Shown here: positions 15,241 through 22,432 of the stretch, piece after piece
Numbering within the stretch: position 1 is the first letter of the stretch
How the letters are laid out: each line of letters starts with the position of its first letter
Source: Candidatus Kaistella beijingensis
GTDB lineage: Bacteria; Bacteroidota; Bacteroidia; Flavobacteriales; Weeksellaceae
Assembly (NCBI RefSeq): GCF_020084865.1
Contig: NZ_CP071953.1
Coordinates: forward strand, 2,604,001 to 2,668,000
Length of the DNA: 64,000 nucleotides
Direction: 5' to 3'
Translations under genes and position numbers: made by a program
Notes under the pieces: model-generated
The model's input: the letters and a program-made list of their open reading frames with translations, nothing else
What the model was told of the DNA's origin: nothing
Databases searched by the model: none

Positions 15241-15742
15241 TCATATCATATTCGTTCGGATGATTTTTCTTGATTTCATCAACCGTTCCCAATACTTTAT
15301 CTTTCAACGAAGTTTGATAAGCATCTAATTTTTTGGCAATTTCCAACTCTGAAGTTCCCAAAATTTTCGCCGCCAAAATTCCCGCATTCGTCGCTCCATT
15401 CAACGCAACGGTCGCCACAGGAATTCCCGATGGCATTTGCAGAATCGATAGTACAGAATCCCATCCGTCAATCGAATTTGAGGACAAAATCGGAACTCCG
15501 ATTACGGGTAAAGTCGTGCAACTCGCCACCATTCCCGGCAAATGAGCGGCTCCTCCTGCTCCTGCGATAATCACTTTCAGTCCACGATTTCTAGCAGATT
15601 TTGCATAATCGAACATTCTTTCTGGAGTTCGGTGTGCAGAAACCACGGTGAGTTCATAAGGAATTTCCAAAGATTTCAAAAAGTCCGCGGCTTGTCGCAT
15701 GATTGGCAAATCGCTTTGACTGCCCATAATTATTCCGACCAT
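15236..15742 (-). CDS. purE: N5-carboxyaminoimidazole ribonucleotide mutase
   Basis: A 168-residue class I PurE, which moves the carboxylate of N5-CAIR to give CAIR in de novo purine synthesis. Signatures: MVGIIMGSQSDLPIMRQAADFL, the active-site SAHRTPERMFDYA near residue 40, IAGAGGAAHLPGMVASCTTLPVIGVP in pieces, and SILQMPSGIPVATVA. Its partner purK is on the same strand at 17553-18659, separated by an EamA transporter gene and a CBS-domain gene, so they are near but not in one operon. The last codons run into the barstar-flanking repeat. Confidence 0.93.
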   Translation of the reverse strand: MVGIIMGSQSDLPIMRQAADFLKSLEIPYELTVVSAHRTPERMFDYAKSARNRGLKVIIAGAGGAAHLPGMVASCTTLPVIGVPILSSNSIDGWDSVLSILQMPSGIPVATVALNGATNAGILAAKILGTSELEIAKKLDAYQTSLKDKVLGTVDEIKKNHPNEYDMR

Positions 15743-15866
15743 GTTTTATTAATGAGGATTGATAATTGTGATTGATGCTGAAAAATAATGCTCAATCTTT
15801 ACAGGTTTAAAGTTACTGAAATTTCTCAAATTTATTTTATTAATCGTTCTTTCATGTTTAAACCCC

Positions 15867-15874
15867 TATTTTTG
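15867..15874 (+). promoter_or_regulatory. -7 box (TATTTTTG) only 4 nt before the EamA start
   Basis: TATTTTTG fits TAnnTTTG. It ends 4 nt before the GTG at 15879, so transcription would begin at or inside the start codon. Confidence 0.4.
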
Positions 15875-15878
15875 CACC

Positions 15879-16784
15879 GTGTATTTCCTTAAAGATTTCA
15901 AACTCATCTTCGCACTTCTCACCGTCGCCATTGTTTGGGGAACCACTTTTTTGGGAATCCGAATTGCGGTAGAAAGTATTCCGCCTTGGTTTGTGGCAGG
16001 AATTCGGCAGTTTCTCGCGGCGATTTTGTTGTTGGGCGTTTTGATTTATTCCAAAGAATTAAAATGGATTGGTTGGAAAAAACTAAAAATCCAAATTATC
16101 TTTTCCGTTTTGATGCTGATTGTCGCGAACGGTATGATGACTTTGGCGGAAGAACACGTTTCGAGCAGTTTGGCGTCTTTGCTTTCTGCGACTTCACCAC
16201 TTTTTATTTTTGTGGGAAGTATTTTCTTCGGATTGCAGAAATTTTCAACTCGTGCGCTTGTCGGAATTCTTTTGGGAATGTTGGGAATCGTCCTGATTTT
16301 CCACGATGGATTGGATGATTTGCTGAATCCCGATTATCGTTTCGGAATTTTCTGTGCTTTCGCATCGATTTTAGGTTGGGCAATTGGTTCGATTTTTACG
16401 AAAAAACTTCATCTTCAAAACGAGAATATTTCGCTGAATTTATTCTATCAGTTTATGTTTGCAGGAATTGTTCAGATTATTTTCGGTTTCCTTTTTTCAA
16501 AAGAAATCAATGTGGAAACCTGGACTTTCAGAAGTGTTTTCGCAACGGTTTATTTGGCGGTTTTCGGTTCGGTTGCGGCGTATTTTGCATTTCATTATGC
16601 TTTAAAGAAAGTTTCACCGACACAGATTTCTCTGCTTTCTTATGTCAATACCATTATTGCGATTTTCCTTGGTTGGTTGATTTTGGATGAAGAAATTTCC
16701 ACCGCATTTCTCGTTGCAACGGTGATGATTATTGTTGGCGTTTTTATTACGAATTATAAGAAGGGAATGTTTGGGAAAAATTGA
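15879..16784 (+). CDS. EamA family (drug/metabolite) transporter
   Basis: A 301-residue inner-membrane transporter with two EamA repeats of five hydrophobic helices each. The first repeat includes FALLTVAIVWGTTFLGIRI, IPPWFVAGIRQFLAAILLL and ASLLSATSPLFIFVGSIFF. The second includes FGIFCAFASILGWAIGSIF and SPTQISLLSYVNTIIAIFLG followed by LILDEEIS, both textbook EamA. The substrate is unknown; relatives export amino acids or other metabolites. The start is GTG at 15879, as no in-frame ATG precedes the first helix. A promoter box lies directly before it. Confidence 0.88.
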   Translation: MYFLKDFKLIFALLTVAIVWGTTFLGIRIAVESIPPWFVAGIRQFLAAILLLGVLIYSKELKWIGWKKLKIQIIFSVLMLIVANGMMTLAEEHVSSSLASLLSATSPLFIFVGSIFFGLQKFSTRALVGILLGMLGIVLIFHDGLDDLLNPDYRFGIFCAFASILGWAIGSIFTKKLHLQNENISLNLFYQFMFAGIVQIIFGFLFSKEINVETWTFRSVFATVYLAVFGSVAAYFAFHYALKKVSPTQISLLSYVNTIIAIFLGWLILDEEISTAFLVATVMIIVGVFITNYKKGMFGKN

Positions 16785-17046
16785 GATTTAAAATTCTATT
16801 TTAATAGGGTAAAAGTATAGTGATTTTGATAATTTAACATTTCTTTATTGCTCTTCACAAATTTATCTTGGTATAATTTCTTGATAATACCAGTTTCAAT
16901 TAATTATAAATGGTGCTTCCATAATCCTCAATAACCTTTTCAACAGAAATATTATTTAAGTTTTTAATTGAGGTCACTTCACCAATAACTATTTTTTCAT
17001 AATTAATTTACATTATGATAGAAAAATATTTTAAGTTTTCTTATGA
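16785..17046. other. Gene-free AT-rich spacer with a possible gene remnant
   Basis: On the minus strand a short open stretch reads KIVIGEVTSIKNLNNISVEK.. and ends GSTIYN before a stop near 16907. It looks coding-like but has no start and no recognisable family. Nothing else is seen. Confidence 0.2.
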
Positions 17047-17478
17047 TTATCCCTGAATATAATTCCTCAAATACTTCACCAATTCCTTCTGTACCACCAC
17101 CTGTTCGCGAATCAAATCCTTGATGGAAATCACGCCCACCATTTTACCTTCGTCCACCACGGGAAGATATTGCACATTGTGATCGGACATCAACTGCATA
17201 CAGTGTTCGAGTTTGTCGAGCATTTGAAGATTGGGAAGATCGACCGACATCACGTCTTTCACTTTCGTGTCGGAAGAATGGCGGTTTTTTAAAATCACGT
17301 TTCGGGAATAATTTCTCTCGGTGAAAATTCCGAGGTAATTTTCGGCATCGCGAACTACGATGGAGCCCACATTGTGGTCGGCCATCATTTGAAGTGCCTC
17401 TAAAACAGTCTGTTCAGGTCCAATGGTCAAGTGATTGAAACCACCTTTTCTCGCAAAAATTGTAGCAACATTTCCCAT
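17047..17478 (-). CDS. CBS domain pair protein
   Basis: A 143-residue protein made almost entirely of two CBS domains. The first runs from VLEALQMMADHNVGSIVVRD (residue 24) and the second has VKDVMSVDLPNLQMLDKLEH and MQLMSDHNVQYLPVVDEGKMVGVISIKDLI. CBS pairs bind adenosine nucleotides and act as energy or redox sensors on partner proteins. There is no attached enzyme or channel, so the partner is unknown. The family is common and short stand-alone forms are typical. It is transcribed toward the EamA gene and sits just downstream of purK. Confidence 0.88.
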   Translation of the reverse strand: MGNVATIFARKGGFNHLTIGPEQTVLEALQMMADHNVGSIVVRDAENYLGIFTERNYSRNVILKNRHSSDTKVKDVMSVDLPNLQMLDKLEHCMQLMSDHNVQYLPVVDEGKMVGVISIKDLIREQVVVQKELVKYLRNYIQG

Positions 17479-17552
17479 GATTAAATATTTTGTTGCCTAA
17501 AGTTAACAAAAATATTATCGATGGGGAAATCTTCGTGGTTAAGAATGTTTCG

Positions 17553-18659
17553 TTAAGATTTAACTTTCACCAAAGATTTAATATGGATAAGTTTCTCCAA
17601 TAGTTCTTCCCGGGAATCTGCCAAAACATTGATGTGTCCCATTTTTCGTCCGGGTTTGGTTTCGGTTTTTCCGTAGAGATGAACGTAGGTTTTTGGCAAT
17701 TTCAGGACTTCTTCCAAACCTTCATATTTTACTTTTCCATGAAAATTTTCTTCGCCGACCAAATTCAGCATTCCTGAAAATCCAAAAGAATCCGTATCTG
17801 CAAGCGGAAGATTTTTCAACACCCGATAAAATTGCTCGAATTGGGAATTTGCGTTTCCTTCCTGTGTTTGATGACCAGAATTATGAAGTCGGGGCGCAGT
17901 TTCATTCACCCAAACTTTTCCGTTTTGGTCTAAAAATAATTCGATGGCGAAAAATCCGGGAGAATTTGCTGCGTCGATGAATTTTTTCGCGATAATATCA
18001 ATTTGTTTTTGAACATCTTCCGATATTTCTGCGGGACAAATATTGAAATCGAGCAAGTTCAGTTTGGGATCTGCAACCATTTCTGTGACGGGAAAGGTTT
18101 TGGTTTCGCCGCTTTCGTTTTTTGCCACAATGATGGAAAGTTCTTTTTCAATATCCACCAAATTTTCCAAAACCGAGGGAACATCCCATAAATGCTTTAA
18201 ATCTTCCTCACCTTTAATGACTTGAACTCCTTTTCCGTCGTAACCGCCTGTGTTCATTTTTTGAACAAAAGGTAAAGGGAAATTAACTTCAGATTTGTGT
18301 TGAATGATTTGAAAATCAGGACTTGGAATTTCGTGTTTATTGTAAAACTCTTTCTGTAAGATTTTTTGCTGAATCGTCTGGATAATTTCCGGACTGGGAA
18401 TGACTTTAATTCCACATCCCCGAAGTTCGTAAAGCGCATCGACGTTAACATGCTCAATCTCAATGGAAACGACATCTTTCCCTTTTCCGAAATCAAAAAC
18501 GGTATCGTAATCATCAAAACTTCCCTGCGTAAAATCTGAAATTTTGGAACAAGGTGCATCTTCCGAAGGGTCGAGTGTGAACCATTCGTCATCATATTTT
18601 AATGCGTCCTGAATAAGCATTCTTCCAAGTTGTCCGCCGCCGAGAATTCCGATTTTCAT
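17553..18659 (-). CDS. purK: 5-(carboxyamino)imidazole ribonucleotide synthase
   Basis: A 368-residue ATP-grasp enzyme that carboxylates AIR with bicarbonate and ATP to N5-CAIR, the substrate of PurE. It begins MKIGILGGGQLGRMLIQDAL, the PurK nucleotide-binding start. FVQKMNTGGYDGKGVQVI is the glycine loop near residue 150, and VNETAPRLHNSGHQT near 255 is the metal-binding region. The ATG at 18659 is chosen; the 14 extra upstream codons encode a repeat of CAAA-rich words. purE is 1.8 kb away on the same strand. Confidence 0.93.
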   Translation of the reverse strand: MKIGILGGGQLGRMLIQDALKYDDEWFTLDPSEDAPCSKISDFTQGSFDDYDTVFDFGKGKDVVSIEIEHVNVDALYELRGCGIKVIPSPEIIQTIQQKILQKEFYNKHEIPSPDFQIIQHKSEVNFPLPFVQKMNTGGYDGKGVQVIKGEEDLKHLWDVPSVLENLVDIEKELSIIVAKNESGETKTFPVTEMVADPKLNLLDFNICPAEISEDVQKQIDIIAKKFIDAANSPGFFAIELFLDQNGKVWVNETAPRLHNSGHQTQEGNANSQFEQFYRVLKNLPLADTDSFGFSGMLNLVGEENFHGKVKYEGLEEVLKLPKTYVHLYGKTETKPGRKMGHINVLADSREELLEKLIHIKSLVKVKS

Positions 18660-18661
18660 AT

Positions 18662-18702
18662 TCTTATTTTGGTTTGATTTGGTTTGAAGTTGTTTGATCA
18701 TG
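18662..18702 (-). repeat. CAAA-rich degenerate repeat before purK
   Basis: On the minus strand this leader reads ATCAAACAACTTCAAACC then AAATCAAACC. It matches the leader of the EamA-half gene at 50943-50976 (ATCAAACAACTTTAAACC..). Confidence 0.65.
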
Positions 18703-18749
18703 TTTGACTTTTTTTGTGACGAACATTTTTCATGAATCTTTTTATTTTT

Positions 18750-19292
18750 TTAAACTTTGTCAATTTTTAAATACCCAATTTTCATCAAATTTTCTTGATT
18801 TTCCACATCTGTTTTTTCTAAAATAATGGAATATTTTTTTTTGGCTTCCTTAGAAAGTAAATCAGAAATTTTATAAATATCATCGATATCGACGCCGTAC
18901 TTGTCATCGATGTGACTTTCTGCATTTTTAAAGCCCATTGTTTTGTAAAATTCGGTTTGCTTCACTCTTTTTACAATTTCGCCCATGGATTTTCCAACCA
19001 TCAAATGTTGTTCGTGAAACTCCTCAAAATGTCCAGGTTTGTAACCGCCCAAATTGATGAAAAACAAATTGTTTTCAGAAATTTGTGAGGTTTTTTCAAT
19101 AATTTTTATTTCGTAACCATCCGCAAATTGGACTTCCTGATAACAGTCGATGTGAATTTTTGCCTCACTCCAAAATGTTTTAATTTCGGGAATTAAATCT
19201 TCGAATTTTTCTGCAATCCCGAAGAAAACATCGTGCTGTTCAATGTTTCTTCCTTTCGGAGTGGCGCCGATAATGACGTAAAATAGTTTCAT
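18750..19292 (-). CDS. DUF1543 domain protein
   Basis: A 180-residue soluble protein. It starts MKLFYVIIGATPKGRNIEQHD and continues HDVFFGIAEKFEDLIPEIK, with INLGGYKPGHFEEFHEQHLMVG near residue 80, all typical of DUF1543. The family has a known fold but no assigned reaction, and none is guessed here. A second half (ESHIDDKYGVDIDDIYKISDLL) repeats the acidic style. It is transcribed alone, ahead of purK and after the VOC gene on the same strand. Confidence 0.8.
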   Translation of the reverse strand: MKLFYVIIGATPKGRNIEQHDVFFGIAEKFEDLIPEIKTFWSEAKIHIDCYQEVQFADGYEIKIIEKTSQISENNLFFINLGGYKPGHFEEFHEQHLMVGKSMGEIVKRVKQTEFYKTMGFKNAESHIDDKYGVDIDDIYKISDLLSKEAKKKYSIILEKTDVENQENLMKIGYLKIDKV

Positions 19293-19366
19293 CTGTTTTT
19301 AATTTCGTATTTGATTTTTTCTCGCAGATTACGCAGAATTGAAAAAAATTGCTTCATAAAAGTTAT

Positions 19367-19744
19367 TTAATTCTCATAAAATTCTAATGGCAATTGATCG
19401 GGATCCTGCGTGAAGAAAAATTTCTTATCCGTAAATTCATCGATTCGGATTTCTTCACAAACCAAACCTTTTTCAATGAGTTCGTATCTTTTCTCTTCTA
19501 CATTTTCTACCAAAAAAGCGAGATGCCTTAAACCGCAACTTTCAGGTTGTGACGGTCGTTTTGGCGGATTAGGAAAAGAGAAAAGTTCAATCACATAATG
19601 ATCCCCAATTCCCAAATCCAGTTTCCATGAATCGCGTTCTTTTCTGTAAACTTCACGGAGGATTTTTAGCCCTAAAATTTCGGTGTAGAATTTTTTTGAG
19701 GTTTCGTACTCAGAGCAGATGATGGCGATATGATGGATTTTCAT
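19367..19744 (-). CDS. VOC family metalloprotein (glyoxalase-like)
   Basis: A 125-residue vicinal-oxygen-chelate protein of two beta-alpha-beta3 modules. MKIHHIAIICSEYETSKKFYTEILGL contains the first metal-ligand His, and CGLRHLAFLVENVEEKRYEL the second. YVIELFSFPNPPKRPSQPES and PLEFYEN supply the Glu ligands. The pattern matches the SMU1112c/YaeR group of glyoxalase-like proteins, whose substrate is unknown. Length is normal. The spacer upstream carries an inverted repeat of CCACATAG-type words. Confidence 0.85.
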   Translation of the reverse strand: MKIHHIAIICSEYETSKKFYTEILGLKILREVYRKERDSWKLDLGIGDHYVIELFSFPNPPKRPSQPESCGLRHLAFLVENVEEKRYELIEKGLVCEEIRIDEFTDKKFFFTQDPDQLPLEFYEN

Positions 19745-19759
19745 TGAAATTGATTTTTA

Positions 19760-19881
19760 AAGCCACATAGGCACATAGAAATGAGGATGTTGCTTATTTA
19801 TTTTCCAGTTCAAATAGAATTTCGTCCTAACTGAACTTTAATTTTATAATTTTTCAGTATAACTATGTTTCTATGTGGTTT
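19760..19881. repeat. Inverted word repeat in the spacer (CCACATAG / CTATGTGG)
   Basis: AAGCCACATAGGCACATAG (19760-19778) is roughly complementary to AACTATGTTTCTATGTGG (19861-19878). The arms enclose about 80 bp without a gene. Confidence 0.55.
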
Positions 19882-19922
19882 AACTTACACCTTTAATTAG
19901 GTGAAATTTTTAAGTTAAATAT

Positions 19923-20882
19923 TTATTCGAATTCCAAATTTTTAAGGATGGCTTCGGATTTCAATTCTGTTTCGCGCCATTCTTTTTCGGGCGAACTTTC
20001 TGCGGTAATTCCGCCTCCAACATAAATCAAGCAAGCATTTTCAAAAAATTCGGCGCAACGCAAATTTACGAAATATTGAACGTTTTCTTCGGTTTCGACT
20101 TTGATATAACCTGCATAAAAATTTCGCGGATGAGATTCAAATTTTTCAATGGCGCTTTTGCACAAATCCTTCGGGATTCCGCAAACAGCGGGAGTTGGGT
20201 GAAGCTCGGAAATTAGATTTTCCAAATCTTCTGACATTATCTTTGCTTTAAAATCGGTTCGAAGATGTTTGATATTTCCCGAAATGTGGTCGTAGGTTTC
20301 GGATTGCTCAACTTCAGAAGAATAATTTTTTAAAATATTCTTCATAAAATCAGTGACGGGTTTTTGCTCCTCGATTTCTTTTGCGGTCCATGTTTCGTTG
20401 ACAGGAAGTGTCCCCGCCAAACTCATGGTTTCAAATTCGGAGGTCTTTTTGTCAAATTTTCCCAAAAGTTCAGAAAATGCACCGATCCAACATTTTCCGT
20501 CTTTAATGAAAAAGTAAACGAATGCGTTTGGATAAGATTTACAAAGATTTAGAAAAGTTTGGGAGAGATTGATTTTTTTTTCGTCAAAGTCGAATACCTT
20601 TCTTCTTGAAACAACCAGTTTTGAAAGTTGATTTTCTTTGATGAATTCAATTACCTTTCCAAGTTTTGCTTCATATTCAAATTGATTTTCTTCTTTAAAT
20701 TCAAGAAGTTCGGTGGAAATTTGATTGGACAAAATATTTTCATTAAAGAAAAATTCTTCAATATTTCCGTAAAAATCGATGCTCTCCGTTTCATCAAAAG
20801 ATAGAAATGAAACCGATTTTTTATCGGAGTTTTCATTCACGGTAAAAATAGAATCGGAAAAAGGAAATCGGAAATAAAGCAT
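19923..20882 (-). CDS. menF: Isochorismate synthase (chorismate-binding family)
   Basis: A 319-residue chorismate-binding enzyme, shorter than the usual 400 or more residues because the N-terminal region is reduced, as in many Bacteroidota. Signatures: LSKLVVSRRKVFDF near residue 93, MSLAGTLPVNETWTAKEIEEQ near 153, HLRTDFKAKI, ELHPTPAVCGIPKDL near 226, and the C-terminal YVGGGITAESSPEKEWRETE. It converts chorismate to isochorismate, the first menaquinone step. The thioesterase upstream on the same strand fits menaquinone synthesis. A salicylate or siderophore role is less likely without such genes nearby. Confidence 0.85.
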   Translation of the reverse strand: MLYFRFPFSDSIFTVNENSDKKSVSFLSFDETESIDFYGNIEEFFFNENILSNQISTELLEFKEENQFEYEAKLGKVIEFIKENQLSKLVVSRRKVFDFDEKKINLSQTFLNLCKSYPNAFVYFFIKDGKCWIGAFSELLGKFDKKTSEFETMSLAGTLPVNETWTAKEIEEQKPVTDFMKNILKNYSSEVEQSETYDHISGNIKHLRTDFKAKIMSEDLENLISELHPTPAVCGIPKDLCKSAIEKFESHPRNFYAGYIKVETEENVQYFVNLRCAEFFENACLIYVGGGITAESSPEKEWRETELKSEAILKNLEFE

Positions 20883-20975
20883 TATTTAGTGTGAAAACAA
20901 TTTGAAAATTTGAAAAGGAGAAGATGGAAAAACATCTCAGCCACTCACCGACACCCCCACTCACCAACAAAATAA

Positions 20976-21407
20976 TTACTCAGGTTTCGGAATGACATTG
21001 TTTGTCATCGTGGTGTGATTGATGAGGTTTCCTTTCTCGTCTCGGATTTCAATTTCAGAGACGTGCATGGTGTTTCCTTTTCGGATGAATCGTGCAGTTC
21101 CGGTGACCATTCCTTCTTTTTTGCTTCTCAAATGATTGGAATTGATGTTGGTTCCCACAGGAACAACTTTGTTGGTGTCCAAATGCAAAACGGAAAGACA
21201 GGAACCCAAAGTTTCCGCCAGAACGCAGCTTGCGCCGCCGTGAAGAATTCCGTACGGTTGATGAACTTTTGGCGTTACGGGCATGGTTGCAGAAAGGGAA
21301 TCTTCCGTAAGATCGGTGAAATTTATTCCTAAATTTTTTGCGAGATTTTCACCGCCCCAATTGTTGAGTTGGTGTAGGATTTTTTCTTTGTTTTCTAGTA
21401 TGTTCAT
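20976..21407 (-). CDS. Hotdog-fold thioesterase (PaaI/MenI-like)
   Basis: A 143-residue acyl-CoA thioesterase. HQPYGILHGGASCVLAETLGS near residue 47 is the hotdog signature with the catalytic acidic residue (E) in the helix. PVGTNINSNHLRSKKEGMVTGTARF and GNTMHVSEIEIRDEKGNLI complete the fold. Its place directly upstream of the isochorismate synthase suggests hydrolysis of 1,4-dihydroxy-2-naphthoyl-CoA in menaquinone synthesis. That role is an inference from context. The gap to menF is 93 bp, so cotranscription is likely. Confidence 0.87.
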   Translation of the reverse strand: MNILENKEKILHQLNNWGGENLAKNLGINFTDLTEDSLSATMPVTPKVHQPYGILHGGASCVLAETLGSCLSVLHLDTNKVVPVGTNINSNHLRSKKEGMVTGTARFIRKGNTMHVSEIEIRDEKGNLINHTTMTNNVIPKPE

Positions 21408-21426
21408 TTTACTTCTTTTTGATATT

Positions 21427-21480
21427 TAACCACCCCGTCTGCAAAGAAGTTGCAGACAGCCCTTCAAAGGAGGGGAATTT
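21427..21480 (-). repeat. Dispersed spacer repeat with internal hairpin
   Basis: TAACCACCCCGTC ... AAAGGAGGGG is the inverted relative of 14215-14267. It contains the hairpin GTCTGCAA-agaag-TTGCAGAC. Confidence 0.65.
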
Positions 21481-21523
21481 TGTGCGTGAAAAGACCTCCA
21501 GCTTCTATCATCCTACACCCCGC

Positions 21524-22090
21524 TTAATAAATTTTCGGGTTCCAATTGGCGGGAACTTTTGGGGTGATTTTTTGGTAATATTGTTCCAATTCTTCCATGA
21601 TGTCCTCAAAAGAGCGGTTTTCTAATTCTTCCACGGAAATTTTTTTGCCGAGATAGATGATTTTGTCTTTAAAATCTCCTGCTGCAACAACAATCGGAAC
21701 TTTCGCCGCTAAAGCCATGTGGTAAAAACCTTTTCGCCATTTCGGTACCCAACTTCTTGTTCCTTCAGGAGTAATAACCAAGCTGAAATCTTCTTTTTTG
21801 AATTCATTCGCCACGAAATTCACCAAGTCGTTCTTTTGGGAACGGTCGATTCCGATTCCGCCTAAAGCTTTTACAATTCCGCCATACCAAGCTTTGGTGT
21901 GCGCATCTTTAATGATGATTTTCAAAGGTTTTTCTAAAGCCCAATAGGCAAAATTTCCTAAAAGATATTCTTCGTTTGCGGTGTGTGGAGCCACGACGAG
22001 GATGCAACGGTTGAGGTTGTTCACATCACCTTCGAGCACGATTTTCCACCCGAGAAGTTTGAGCATTAGTTTACCGATGAGTTTTTTCAT
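21524..22090 (-). CDS. Lysophospholipid acyltransferase family protein
   Basis: A 188-residue PlsC-like acyltransferase. The catalytic block reads LVVAPHTANEEYLLGNF near residue 34, so the HX4D motif appears as H-T-A-N-E-E, with Glu where Asp is usual. The second block GGIGIDRSQKNDLV and third block LVITPEGTRSWVPKWRKGFYHMA (EGTRS) are intact, and VPIVVAAGDFK is block four. These enzymes acylate 1-acylglycerol-3-phosphate or related lipids at the inner membrane. The short length fits the Bacteroidota branch. The acyl acceptor cannot be assigned. Confidence 0.87.
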   Translation of the reverse strand: MKKLIGKLMLKLLGWKIVLEGDVNNLNRCILVVAPHTANEEYLLGNFAYWALEKPLKIIIKDAHTKAWYGGIVKALGGIGIDRSQKNDLVNFVANEFKKEDFSLVITPEGTRSWVPKWRKGFYHMALAAKVPIVVAAGDFKDKIIYLGKKISVEELENRSFEDIMEELEQYYQKITPKVPANWNPKIY

Positions 22091-22187
22091 AAAGCAAAAC
22101 TGGAGAATTAAGGAATTGATTCTAATAAAAAAGTATAACCAACCTGAATTGATTATACTCTACAAATATATTGAATTAAAATTCTAA

Positions 22188-22250
22188 CTAAAATAAACTG
22201 CTTACGAAATCGATGATTTTCATTGCGATCTCTAAAACGAACTGTACCAT
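22188..22250 (-). CDS. Possible 20-residue hydrophobic micro-protein
   Basis: A tiny open frame, MVQFVLEIAMKIIDFVSSLF, lies in the 342-bp gap between the acyltransferase and the PspC gene. It is amphipathic and hydrophobic like small membrane peptides. There is no clear ribosome-binding site and no recognised family, so it may be chance. Confidence 0.2.
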   Translation of the reverse strand: MVQFVLEIAMKIIDFVSSLF

Positions 22251-22378
22251 GATTTTGAGGTTTTTAAGGATAATTGTTGTTGCTTAAAATTAACAGTACG
22301 AAATTAAGGATATTATTTTTAAATATTTTTTTTTCGAGTGTTAAATTTTGTTTAAAATTCAATCTTGAGGAACAAGCG

Positions 22379-22417
22379 AAAAGCGGAAAATTTTTATTTC
22401 TAAAGAAATCCGCTTTT
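22379..22417 (-). terminator. Hairpin terminator of the PspC gene
   Basis: AAAAGCGGA (22379-22387) and TCCGCTTTT (22409-22417) form a 9-bp stem with an AT loop, about 15 bp past the stop of the 553-residue PspC protein. The rest of the 22091-22432 gap holds only the micro-frame above. Confidence 0.65.
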
Positions 22418-22432
22418 GCCTATCCACTCTCA

